A stretch of 64,000 nucleotides of DNA from Haemonchus contortus (taxonomy: Eukaryota; Nematoda; Chromadorea; Rhabditida; Trichostrongylidae). The translations under genes were made by a program, and so were the position numbers. The notes under the pieces are model-generated. The model was given only the letters and a program-made list of their open reading frames with translations. It had not been told where the DNA came from and did not search any database. The DNA is taken from the NCBI GenBank assembly GCA_000469685.2, contig LS997563.1, positions 37,240,468 through 37,304,467 of the forward strand, given 5' to 3'. Of the stretch, positions 1 to 10,013 are shown one piece after another; position 1 is the stretch's first letter, and every line of letters starts with the position of its first letter.

Positions 1-3000
1 TTGAAATACTCTAAAAGGGATACAACGCAAAAAGTCACGCACCTTTTCCACAAGCATGTCAACTATGTTAAGGTAACAGTCAGCAACAGAGTATGTGGAT
101 GCACACTCGAGCCAATCCACGCATTCTTTCACCAATTCATTAACATTTCTCTGAAAGACACTCGGCAAATGGCATCTGAAAAAAATGATCCCGACATTGG
201 CAAAGGCCCAGCGGCTCGTACGGAATAATCAAAGCCAGGAAAACGCACTTGATGATGAGTTTAAGACGATGTTCGTGAAGCGTAGAAGTTAGCTTGCTGA
301 TATCCTTAGCATGCGAAAAATCGGTCCTAGATCATGAATGTAAAAGAGTACCAAAAAGAAATTAGAATAAATTTTATATAAGTAACCGCAGTCACTTCGG
401 CTTTACCTACACTGTACGTCGCACTGGCGCAAGAGCTTCGGTTCCAAGATATCGAGAAATTTTCGGATTTAATTCATCTTTATCGTCTTTCGTAAGATTG
501 TCGTATACGTCATTCAGCAATTTAACCAGAAGCGTTTCTCGTGAGAGTGGAATGCCCTTCTTGAAATGAAGATATTATGGAACGCTACGTAATCTGGTAA
601 AGAATAAGAGAAAGTTTATAAAAACCTCAGATATGAGGGTAACAGAAAGATCAGCGATCGATTTGAGGGGGTACTTTAGTCGGTCCAAAAGCTTTATGTA
701 GACAGTGTCAATTATATAGCAATCTGCCTCCTGAAAGAAGTTGCAAAGAACTATCTGATCGGAGGAGGAATGATTAAAAGGAGATCTCACAGTCCCAGTA
801 GTCACTGCACAACGTAACAAAATGTATCCATGAATAAGATGTGCAAGTCCAATATCAACCGAGGCCAATCCTGAAATAAACACGCAGAGAAAATGGCCCA
901 GAATTTAGGACAGCTCAATCGAAAAATCACTGCATACCTTTGGTAGAAGTACACAGCACGTTCAGCAAAGTGTCTACGTCTTCCACCATTGCGCTAGATA
1001 GCGCCATATCCACGCCATCCTCCACGGCCATGAGTCGATCAGCTAGCTCTAGTTCAATCAACTTTTGTAACTGGTCTTCATGATCACATAGGCGTGCACG
1101 GACCCACAGCAGAGCAGCAAAATCATCCTTCTGCAATAACTAACACTTAACATGGACGTCTTTCAAAGTATCTGCCGCTTAGAACAAAGAAACCAATGGT
1201 TTTAGTGTGGAAGCTCGTATTAATAACTTATTCGTTGTCAATGACTTATGACACAAAAGCCACAAATGTTCTACCCTATCGAATTCCGCGAAGCCCATAA
1301 TGAAACTATTCTTAGCTTTGAGCTCGAATTCGGCCGAAACTAAGAACAACATATTGATCCCTGGTACTACAGCATTTGATGCTATCAACATTTCAGCCAA
1401 TCTGTCAACAGGAACATCCCAATAATAAGGACTCAATAGAGAATCTTGAAATCATAATATCTCACGGTTACACTAGAATGCAGTAACAAGAAATCGGTGT
1501 CAATTTTTCCCTATTCTTTTAGTTGAGAGAAAAGAAAGGTACGGACTAGATAGAGGCGATAACGAGGAAAATCAAAGCGAAAGCGAAGAAAAGCACCCTG
1601 TATCGTACAACAGCAGTCCACACCTATGACCGATTCTCTTACTATAAAGCGGGACTTACATTGTTGTTGCTGCCCAGGAACCACACATTGAATATCATTG
1701 GCTATTCTAATTGACGATTCCCCACGTCTTTGATCAGATTGACAACATTGACACTCTGATTTACGATAGCAAGAAGGTGACAAAAAAGAGCAGGGATAGG
1801 TAGACATCTTTTAGACTAAAAAAGCTACTTAGGCGTGTAGGCGGGCCTTCTAAAGCGATAATCGGTCGACCTGCAAAAATGAGGTCCTACTGATTTCCTA
1901 ATTAAGATTTCCTAGGTCCTCAAAATCACGGTCAGGGACAGTTCCGAGCCATCTCAATACAACATTCCGGAGATAATGTACCAGACAAGATTATGCACCG
2001 TTTAATCTAGGTACCTTTCTATGGTCAAGTTCTCCCAAAACAAAATTTCAAAAGGGTTCAATCGCAGAGTTGAACTGTTCAAATATTCATCAGAAATAGA
2101 TACTTGGACAGAAAAGGCTGATGGGTTACGGGTATCACAAGGTTCAAGGAGTTTATATTTGATGTGATGGAACTAGGCTATCTGGTCAGGAAGCGAGATC
2201 TACTCATTGAAAACCGGAACACCAGATTGCAGCTTGTTAGCTTTGTAAAAAAATGCACGCTGATGAAAAGGATAAGAGCAAGGGTGATCAACCGCTCGAT
2301 GCGGTAATAAACTGAAGAGAGGCTAATAATAGTCGATGAAAAGGCGAAGGACAGAAGAGATACTTTCATTTCCTCCCGCACTACACAACTACCAACCTAG
2401 AAGCAACAGAAGATTACAAGAAAACAAAAGGATCTAAAAGAGCAGATAGCTTTTTACTATATTAAACGAACAATTCAGTTTCCGCTTTTTTTCCATTCTT
2501 CCTCACTCAAAATCCAACATATCCACGAATGCTTACCTCAGTTCATTTGCATGTTCGCGGACCTACATTAAACTTCATATAAATCAAAAAAGTTGAGCGT
2601 AGAAACAGAAAGGCAGTACATACCTGAAAATCCCGCCGACGGAGTAACGCTACTTTGATCATGTCATGTGGCTCAAACTGCTGGCTCAGTAATTCGCGGG
2701 ATGTTTCCATACTAACAAAGGTGTCCAGGAGAGAAGGATCTTCACGAGAGAAGGATGCAGTGAGTACACCAACTTCATTGACTGCTTCATCATTCTGTGA
2801 ATTAAGAAAACATTATTACTGGGAACAGGTCTCTTTCGGAGGGTCTTGCCTGCAGAACGGGACTTACCAACTCGAGCGCTTTTGAAAAGAATACGATGTA
2901 GTTGAAAATGGTGGCAAGTCTCATAGTAATATGTTGAATGTACTGCGTCTTTTTGAGGAGAGTTCTGAACTGGCATTATTACGCTTTGAAAATTATTTTA

Positions 3001-4222
3001 TTACAATCAGACAACTACTCCACTTTTCACTCACATGACTGAAGGAAAATCCTTCATAGTAAGACACCGTGATGGATTTACTTTTTCGAGGGATTTCGAT
3101 ATAAAGAACATAGATGATGGGCTGGATAACTGACATGCACTACGGATAACTTTCCTCACGAAGTTTCCTGAAAACACTGAGTTTAGGGGCATAATAAGGA
3201 GCACGAACTAATAACAAGCTACTGATAAACACCTCTGCTAGCATCAGCCAAAGCAAAGTGAATCCCTTCTAATAAGTGTGTTAGTGACTCCAAAAATGAC
3301 TTCAGCTTCTGACGCTCTAGAAGCCGCCAAAAAAGATCATTCGAATCGAGGTGCTTTTGAAGAATGGAGAATAGGAACTAAACATTGAAGTTACTAATAA
3401 AAAAACTAACAGATGGCACTTACCAAAACTTCACCAAGCATGAAAAAGTTACAAAATCGACAAAATCAAAACCAGTATCAAGCAAATCTCACGTCTTGAT
3501 CCGAAGCCATAAAACTCGACTCAACCGCTACAAGCTTCTCTAAAGCCCAAAGCCGAATCCACCCATTTGAGTGGGCGAACGCTCTTATGAAGAGGACCTT
3601 CACCCATTTGAAGTCCAACAAATTTGAATAAACCAGTTGCATAACACAGTCCAAACGAGGCAAAATAGGAACGAGTATATGGAACTGAAGCACAATCATC
3701 TAATCCACTATAAAAAGCCTCCGCGTTTAGTAAATAACTAACTTGAGGCTCCTCCAATCCTTGAGCTAGCAGGAAGTAATCATACCAGACAGTCTTCCCT
3801 TGCGTAAGAGCCTTGAGACAAGAAATTGCTCCTTTTCTTATAGATCGAGATGAATTTTCATCTAAAAAGGGCACGTTACTAAACCAAATCACAGCAATGA
3901 TCTTTTTTATTAGACAACAGAGGTACCTGTCAAGGTGAAGTGAATCAGATCCATCATTCGACTTTTCATAGCCTCCGAACTCTTTTCTGCAAGCGAATAT
4001 AGCGATGGTAGAGCAAGTTCAAGCTCGTTTCCATTGAGTGTACCAAACAACCTAAAATTAAACGGCCGCCGCAATGTATATATCTCTAGATTTGTATTGA
4101 AGGATAAGCAGAACATACGTGATCAAGTCAACAATCTCATCTTCGGTCTGCGCCCGGTCGACAAGTTCTACAAAGTAATCTCGTGAGTAGTTAGTCCCTG
4201 TCACCTCTGAATCGTACTCCAT
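1..4222 (-). CDS. TARBP1/Trm3-type tRNA (guanosine-18-2'-O) methyltransferase, N-terminal part, runs off the left edge
   Basis: Exons on the minus strand, in order: 4222-4119, 4051-3927, 3861-3743, 3684-3493, 3377-3233, 3167-3035, 2964-2868, 2794-2624, an unresolved stretch (one candidate exon starts at 2396), then 1444-1194, 1130-938, 870-626, 559-411 and 175-43. Phases agree at each join listed. The protein begins MEYDSEVTGTNYSRD and is rich in helical repeats. The third and fourth exons read WYDYFLLAQGLEEPQ then FHILVPILPRLD, which fits the helical N-terminal region of human TARBP1 (ENYILIMETLEGNQ followed by IHVIKPVLPKL). The sixth exon (FVRKVIRSAC, FFISKSLEKVNPSR) also fits. The SpoU-fold catalytic domain, which in this family methylates the tRNA D-loop guanosine, would lie beyond position 1. 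The match is from recalled family sequence, not a search. Middle exons are uncertain. Confidence 0.72.
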
Positions 4223-4443
4223 TTAGAGCCCCTGTAAGCCTATGTAGCTGATCTTGTTAACGGCCATAGAAAAAAAGAAAAAAACGAAGAAAAAAGAAAG
4301 CAAAGAGAGGATCATGAAACGTATGAGAGAACTGGACCATCAAAGGTAAGATTTAACAAAACACTCAGGCCTATCGAAACTTTATATGCAAAGCAATAAT
4401 AACAAATAACAATCTAGCAGCGACAAAGTGAATACACAGTCGG
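4223..4443 (-). promoter_or_regulatory. Short intercistronic gap, candidate operon junction
   Basis: Only 221 bp separate the stop codon of the ribosomal protein gene from the start codon of the TARBP1-like gene on the same strand. Read on the minus strand the gap contains a long T-rich tract (about 4258-4308) and then an acceptor-like GGCTTACAG at about 4231-4239, eight bases before the ATG. In nematode operons a U-rich element and a trans-splice acceptor in a gap of this size are typical. No canonical AATAAA is visible, only a TATAAAG variant. Confidence 0.5.
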
Positions 4444-5009
4444 TTAGGCAAAGGAGTGGGGACGAAGAGGTTTCAGTGGGTCGAATAGTTTAGGATCCCG
4501 AGTATACTTCGGATCCTTCACAAAAATGGGCATGTAGCCAGATTTACGTGATAAGGCAATAGTTTCGACTAGTTTCTTCTGCTGGTGATCGCACAGGCCC
4601 GTAATGTGTCGATCGTAGACTCGCCCAGAAAAAGTTGATACAAATTGCTAAACAAATAAGAACATATATACTTTTTGTAAAAAAAAATAAGTAAAGAGGA
4701 CCAGAACCTGCAAAAGACGGGCATTTTTATAGTCTAGCTCAATTCCAGTACGACAAAGTAAACATTTCCGTTCCTCTTTTTCATAAGGATTCTTCTTAAC
4801 TTCGATGGGCGCATCTGGATCAGCTGCTGAAGGAAGACGAAGTTATCAAGGACCTGTAGAACCACTGTTGTGACCTGAAACTAGCCTTGTACTGGTGAGG
4901 GATCCGGGGGGCATTGCGATGTACTGCACAAACGAAAAGAGGAAGCGAACTCCTTCACCGTGAACCGCCTTTCCGCCACCCGCATCAAAAGTGCTGACCT
5001 CGACAGCAT
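4444..5009 (-). CDS. mrps-18C: Mitochondrial small-subunit ribosomal protein bS18m (MRPS18C type)
   Basis: Three exons on the minus strand: 5009-4886, 4826-4708 and 4647-4444, giving about 148 residues. The conserved core reads NPYEKEERKCLLCRTGIELDYKN, split by an intron from QFVSTFSGRVYDRHITGLCD and ending KDPKYTRDPKLFDPLKP. This matches the S18 family in order and spacing (NPY, CxxC, DYKN, QFVS-F-G, RHITGLC, KDP). The first exon gives MLSRSALLMRVAERRFTVKE, basic and free of early acidic residues, as expected for a mitochondrial targeting peptide. To join it in frame the first intron must use a GC donor (CAAG|GCTAGT). An alternative start at 5022 with an ordinary GT donor at 4874 gives a different, acidic N-terminus. 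Product certain; N-terminus uncertain. Confidence 0.9.
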
Positions 5010-6016
5010 CTAAAAATTTCATCTGAGGAGCTTTTCGAAGTAAACAAACATCCTTCTGTTGTTTGAACGCTACAGAAATGATAAACCTTATCGAATTTCG
5101 TCAAAAGAGCAAGTGGACCAAAAACTCGTCAGTAAATTGGTGTTTAAAACTGGCAATCTGTCAGGTCAAGCCCCTGATTAGTCAAAACTTGCTTGGATGC
5201 AAAATCGGTGAAAAAGCAGTGGAATTGGGGATGGGGGGGGGGGGCTGCACTCTGGCGCTAAGCGCTCGACTGCAGACAAGGAATTGTAGCCAGACCTGTG
5301 AGCCTGTAGTGGTGCTTGGGAACGGTGTTTAGCCTTGGGAATATAATTTTTTTCTAGCTTAGCAAAATATAGAAGGGGAGGAGCACAGCGCGGACGAAAT
5401 GGAGACCCACAAAGACTTCCTTCCCCCACTGCACATTAGCGCTTAGCAGTGGAGACGAGGAGCAACCCCTCCCCTACCCCCTCCAGACATCTAGATTTTC
5501 ATCCTGGAACCGATCAAGCATAGGGTCCAAGTGGGATCCCACGATCAGAGCGCTAAATTCACTAGCTAGAACTTGGGAGCAACTTTAGCCGTAAATTGCC
5601 TGGTATTCGCTGCAAAGAGCTCACGGGCATTACATGTCATTCTACGGCACAGTGCTTACTCCAAAACCGAACTCAAGCCATAGGGTATTGTTCTATAGTA
5701 TATCCTGTGTGACTTGAAGAAATCCAGTTGTGCATTCAGCTGTGTAGAAGAGTTTTCGTTGGCAGAACATAGTCCCCAAATGGTACTGGTGTAGGAAGGG
5801 AAGTTTTTCTGTCGTATTGTCGCTAATTTGTAGGTTGCCATGAGCGACGTGTTCTTTTCGGTAAGCACAACTAATGAAACCCAATATGTTACATAGTAAC
5901 GACTACAACTATGCCTATTTTTCTGCTTCGGGAAGACTTTAGTGAGAGCATATCCATACAACAGTTCTTCGGTTCGCTTGCCTGGTCGTTGTGAGAATCG
6001 TAATAATTACAGATAA
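5010..6016. other. Divergent intergenic region without a gene
   Basis: This 1-kb stretch separates the minus-strand ribosomal protein gene from the plus-strand EBP2 gene and probably holds both promoters. I see no coding exon; the ORFs here overlap each other on both strands and carry no recognisable motif. A run of twelve G (5233-5244) lies inside. A splice-acceptor-like AATAATTACAG ends five bases before the EBP2 ATG and is a candidate trans-splice site. Confidence 0.5.
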
Positions 6017-9000
6017 ATGATTGTAAAGGAAAGTTCAAAAAACAAGAAGTCGCATTTGAAAAAAGTCGGTGAAATTGGACGTAAACGGAAGGCTTCACAA
6101 GAGGTAATTTCTGTGTTGTTATTTTTTTGATTGGCTTGAATTGTTGCTGCTCACCCTTCTTCCACTGCTTTGACATTTTGTTAGGTTTCAATCGCGGACC
6201 CCGAAAATGAAGAGCAAACGTTCTCCGGAAACGTGGTCGATGAAGAAAAACCACCTCTCATGGATGTTGCAGCTCCAAGTGATTCCGATGATGAAGGGGA
6301 CTCAGATAAAGAGGTAAGTTGATTTTAGTGTAACTAAATTATTCAGTCCTGCTACATCACCCTTTGCAGTTACAAGTAGCTCTACGCGAAGGTTTACTGA
6401 AAACTGATAAACTCAACTATATCGTGCCCGCAAAGCGTCCGATTATCAACCGAACGGTAAGTTTGGATTTTCCATATTTGGAAGGCAGTTAGCGATTCGT
6501 TGAAAAACTTGGCATGGCTCATTCCCAACAAAACTTGTTCTTGAAATTTAATTTTCGTGTTCGTGGTTGCCTTTTAAATGATGTTGAAGGCCGAAATGCG
6601 TGAAAAAATTGCTGAGTTTGCCAAAAAGTTGCCTTGGATTGAAACCGTTGACGTAAGCACGAAATCCACGCTCACTAAGGAGATGATCGATAATGACTTC
6701 GACCGTGAAATGCAGTTGTGAGTTTTTTAAATATGCTTCTTGATTGGCCGTTCTACATTCTGTTTAACCAGCGATGATGCCTAGTTTGGTAGTTGCCGAG
6801 TTTCCAGATCCTGGGAGTGTTTCCGTTCTGCTTTTCTTTCTTGATATTTTATTTTTGTGCGTTTCCGTCTTTGATGCTGGTTTTTCGTGTTTTATAGATT
6901 TAGACTTTAACACTCTTATACATATAGGTCTTGGAGATCCTATCTTCAGTATCTGTATTCACTTATCTTTTATCTCTCTTTCGACAATTATAACCTCTTC
7001 AAAGCAAAAACAATTGGTGTGGCGAATCGCCAAGTCGTCATCAACATGAACTCGCATAAAAATCTACCTTCTTCTCGTATCCTACTACACTGGTCGGCCT
7101 GATGACTGTCGGCCGGAACTCGATCCCACGCCTGTGATAGTGTGCGCTACTTACTACTAAACCCCCGCTTCAGAGCGGACTTATGGTGGCTTCTTGGTTC
7201 TGTTGTCCTTCGAAGGGTTGATTCGAAGTTCATCAATACATTTGCCTTTAGCCACTTGGATATTTTATTTTAAGTGGGACAATCCCGAATTTTTTGCGAA
7301 GAGGAAGGATGCCCTACACATTTAACGCATTTCACGTCATGAATTTATGATTTCAGCTATCTTCAAGCAGAGAAAGCTGTTCAAATAGCAGTGTCTCGAC
7401 TTCTTTCGATGGGTGTGAAGGTAATTCGACCCTCCGACTACTATGCCGAAATGGCTAAGAGTGATGGTCACATGCAAAAGGTCCTTACTTTGATTTTTGT
7501 TCTTCTTAGTTTTTGCAAATTTCTCCTGTATATGCGGTTCAGCCGCCGCCTCCCGTAAAGATAGAGACTGCTTTTATATTTTTTTCATCGAAGACATTCA
7601 ACTTTAGGTAAGGAAACGTTTGTTGAAAATTCAAGAGGACAAAGAGCGTCAAGAAGCGATTCGAAGGATGCGAGAGGAAAGGAAGTACGCTTCGAAAGTT
7701 CAGAAGGTGCAGAAGGCTTTTTGATCGAACTGTAGAAGAAATATTTAAGAATTTGCTTCGATTTTAGGAAGTGTTAGAAAAACGAAGCAGTGAAAAGAAG
7801 CAGTTAATGGAAGCTGTTAAAAAGCACAAAAAGGGAATGAAACAACAGCTGGAGGACATGCTCAGTAATGTCAAGAGAATGGGACTGGATCAGGTAATTT
7901 TTCTTTTATCGTACAACTTATTTTTTTCTATATTATGGAGCATTTATTTAATCTAACTATCTGCTTATTAGCGTCATTCCTTATTCTGCACAAGGGCAGA
8001 ATGATAAAAATGCTTTTTGTGTGATTCGATAAAGTAAAGCGCAATAAACGCAGTGCTTCACGAGGGGTAGCTTAACAGTCGCAGAAAGTTGCTGTAGTGC
8101 AAAGGGAGCATTTAGAAATGCCATCTTATGGAGCTAAGTTGGAAACGTTTTGGCAGTATCGCCCAGGTTCTAGGGCAGCCAATAAACGTCTTTACTTCTT
8201 ATTGACTGTTCCTTTAGTTCTGACATTGTAATTTTAGTGGAATTGTGGTAGATTTTTACACCTCCTTCTATCATCGGGATCTGGAGCGAAAGGAATTTGG
8301 AACGATTTTTAAATACCCTTGATCTAAATTTTACTTAATTCTTTGAATACTTTTTCATCGCTCGACCCATCATATGTTGGTCTACTAATAGGTGCTCATA
8401 GGGCAAGATTTCAGAATTCGGAGAAGTTTAGCTGTTAGTTTGTAAGAAAGTTGTGCCACAACTACGCACGGACACTTGCGGCTGCGGCTCAAACTTTTCT
8501 CTCTCCAGAGTTTCTTAAATTCCTTCGAGAGCACTAGTTCTGCATATCCTTCCAAACACAACTTTCAATTTTGTTTCATTTGTTTCAGTCGGTTAGATCT
8601 ATCGAAATGGCAGCGCTCCGCATAAATTATAGCGTTTGAAGGCAGTCTTTGATGACGAAAAACCCTCTACGGTAGAAACCTAGCGGAGGTGGTGTAGTCC
8701 CAAGTGGCGCGCTATCTCATATGCACGATCAATGGTTTGAATCCCGGACCGGGATCCGCTCAGGCCAATCAAGCCTTCCATCCCTCAGGTTTAGGTTAAT
8801 TGGTAGCAGACTCGTCTGGAAGGATAAAGGCACTGACTTGTATATCGGCTGGTCACCGTAACTCGTTGTGTAAGCCACACGCGCATTCGTTATGCTGCTG
8901 CGATTCCAAATGGAAGTTGTATGCGCATCCCTCAGACGGAATAGATCGAAGCATCTATTTCATCTGAGGGATGCGCATACATTAAACATAAAACATACAT

Positions 9001-9721
9001 CAATATAAAACGCATACATTAAACATCGGATTTCTAAAATGCTGTTAAGATATGACACAGAGTAAGAGCGTTTTTATGAGACAGACTACTGAACTATAAA
9101 ACTTTCATTTATTACTGTAAGATTTTGACATTTGGCTTGACTTTATGGACAAAGTATTAGTTTTCGGTGTTTTGTCGATGTACTTTTCGTACTTGTGCCT
9201 TTTGCACTCGTAATAAACCTATACCCATAAGTCCCTAGACTTCATCTCTTAAACTTTACGTCAGACCAAAGAAGCTGTTTCCAGTTGCAGGACAACAAGG
9301 GTGCTTGTCCATTTGTCTGAAGAGTTTTCGATGAATGTTGGGAACTGGTAGCTCTAATATCTCTCTCATCCAACGAAGTTTCTAGGAAGACGAAGATGTC
9401 TCAACTTCTGCGAAGGGAATGAAAAAAACCAGTGGAACTAAAGCTGGACGTGGATTTGATGCTAAAAAGAAGTGGAAAAGCGAAAAGTTCGGCTATGGAG
9501 GAAAAAAGAAGGGTAGTAAACGAAATGACAAAGAAAGGTGTGTGTTGGTAGAGGTCTTTCACCTCTTTCGAATTCCTTTTGGATTTTTTTCTCAATAGTT
9601 GTTTTGTAGTTTTGAAAACATCAATGAAAAAAGACAAAACTTTGGCGGAACAAAAGCGAGATCAAGCGGCTTCCGTGGAAAAGGACGTTTCAGAGGTGGA
9701 AAGTCGCGAGCTCGGCGTTAG
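6017..9721 (+). CDS. ebp-2: rRNA-processing protein EBP2 (EBNA1BP2 family), complete
   Basis: Nine exons: 6017-6103, 6185-6313, 6370-6456, 6590-6717, 7357-7480, 7608-7706, 7768-7893, 9386-9537 and 9610-9721, all with GT-AG borders and consistent phase, giving 347 residues (the human protein has about 306). EBP2 is a nucleolar factor for 60S subunit assembly and 27S pre-rRNA processing. The family core is plain: ALREGLLKTDKLNYIVPAKR, KKLPWIETVDVSTK, DNDFDREMQ, YLQAEKAVQIAVSRLLSMGV. It is followed by a long charged coiled-coil region and a C-terminal lysine-, glycine- and arginine-rich tail (FGYGGKKKG, then GFRGKGRFRGGKSRARR). The start is the first ATG after an in-frame stop and sits just after ATTACAG. 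The 1.5-kb seventh intron holds a SINE. The next gene begins 292 bp downstream on the same strand. Confidence 0.95.
8683..8985 (+). repeat. tRNA-derived SINE-like element, fullest copy
   Basis: The unit starts GCGGAGGTGGTGTAGTCCCA, resembling a tRNA acceptor stem and A box, and about 50 bases on carries GGTTTGAATCCC, close to the RNA polymerase III B box GGTTCGANTCC. A unique tail follows with GACTCGTCTGGAAGGATAAA and CATCCCTCAGACGG. Parts of this tail recur at 12739-12968, 24349-24537 and 58530-58615, so it is a dispersed family. It lies in the seventh intron of EBP2, sense to the gene. I do not call a functional tRNA because the region between the boxes does not fold as a standard anticodon arm. 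Confidence 0.65.
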
Positions 9722-10013
9722 AAACTTATTGATCAAATTGTTCATATCAGTTTTGTTTTTTGTTCTCTCTGGAACACACTGTTTCATAGTTTTGTTGTTA
9801 TTGTTGTCGACTGCCGGTCACGGCGTCTTTGTTACGATATGATACTGTTGTAATTAAAATGTTTTTCGTAAACTTCGGACAACTTTCCTGGTTTTACCAC
9901 CAATATATTGGAATTTCATGGGTCGGAGTGTGGCTGACCTTAAATATGTTTGAATGATCACTATTTTCAGATGAACTTACAGAGCGTTTAGCAGTGATCA
10001 ATTTGCTGGAAAT
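9722..10013 (+). promoter_or_regulatory. Intercistronic gap between EBP2 and the ZIP gene
   Basis: The 292-bp gap contains T-rich stretches near the EBP2 stop, an AATTAAAAT at about 9853 that could serve as a weak polyadenylation signal, and a strong acceptor ACTATTTTCAG ending at 9970, followed by CTTACAG at 9981. The ZIP start codon is at 10014. The arrangement fits a trans-spliced downstream gene of an operon. Confidence 0.4.

Noticed and set aside
1..228. Plus-strand ORF at the window start
   Set aside because: It is antisense to a minus-strand exon (175-43) that fits the TARBP1-like reading frame and phases.
8683..8760. tRNA gene
   Set aside because: A- and B-box-like motifs are present but the predicted cloverleaf fails in the anticodon region and the sequence continues into a repeated tail, so it is a SINE head.
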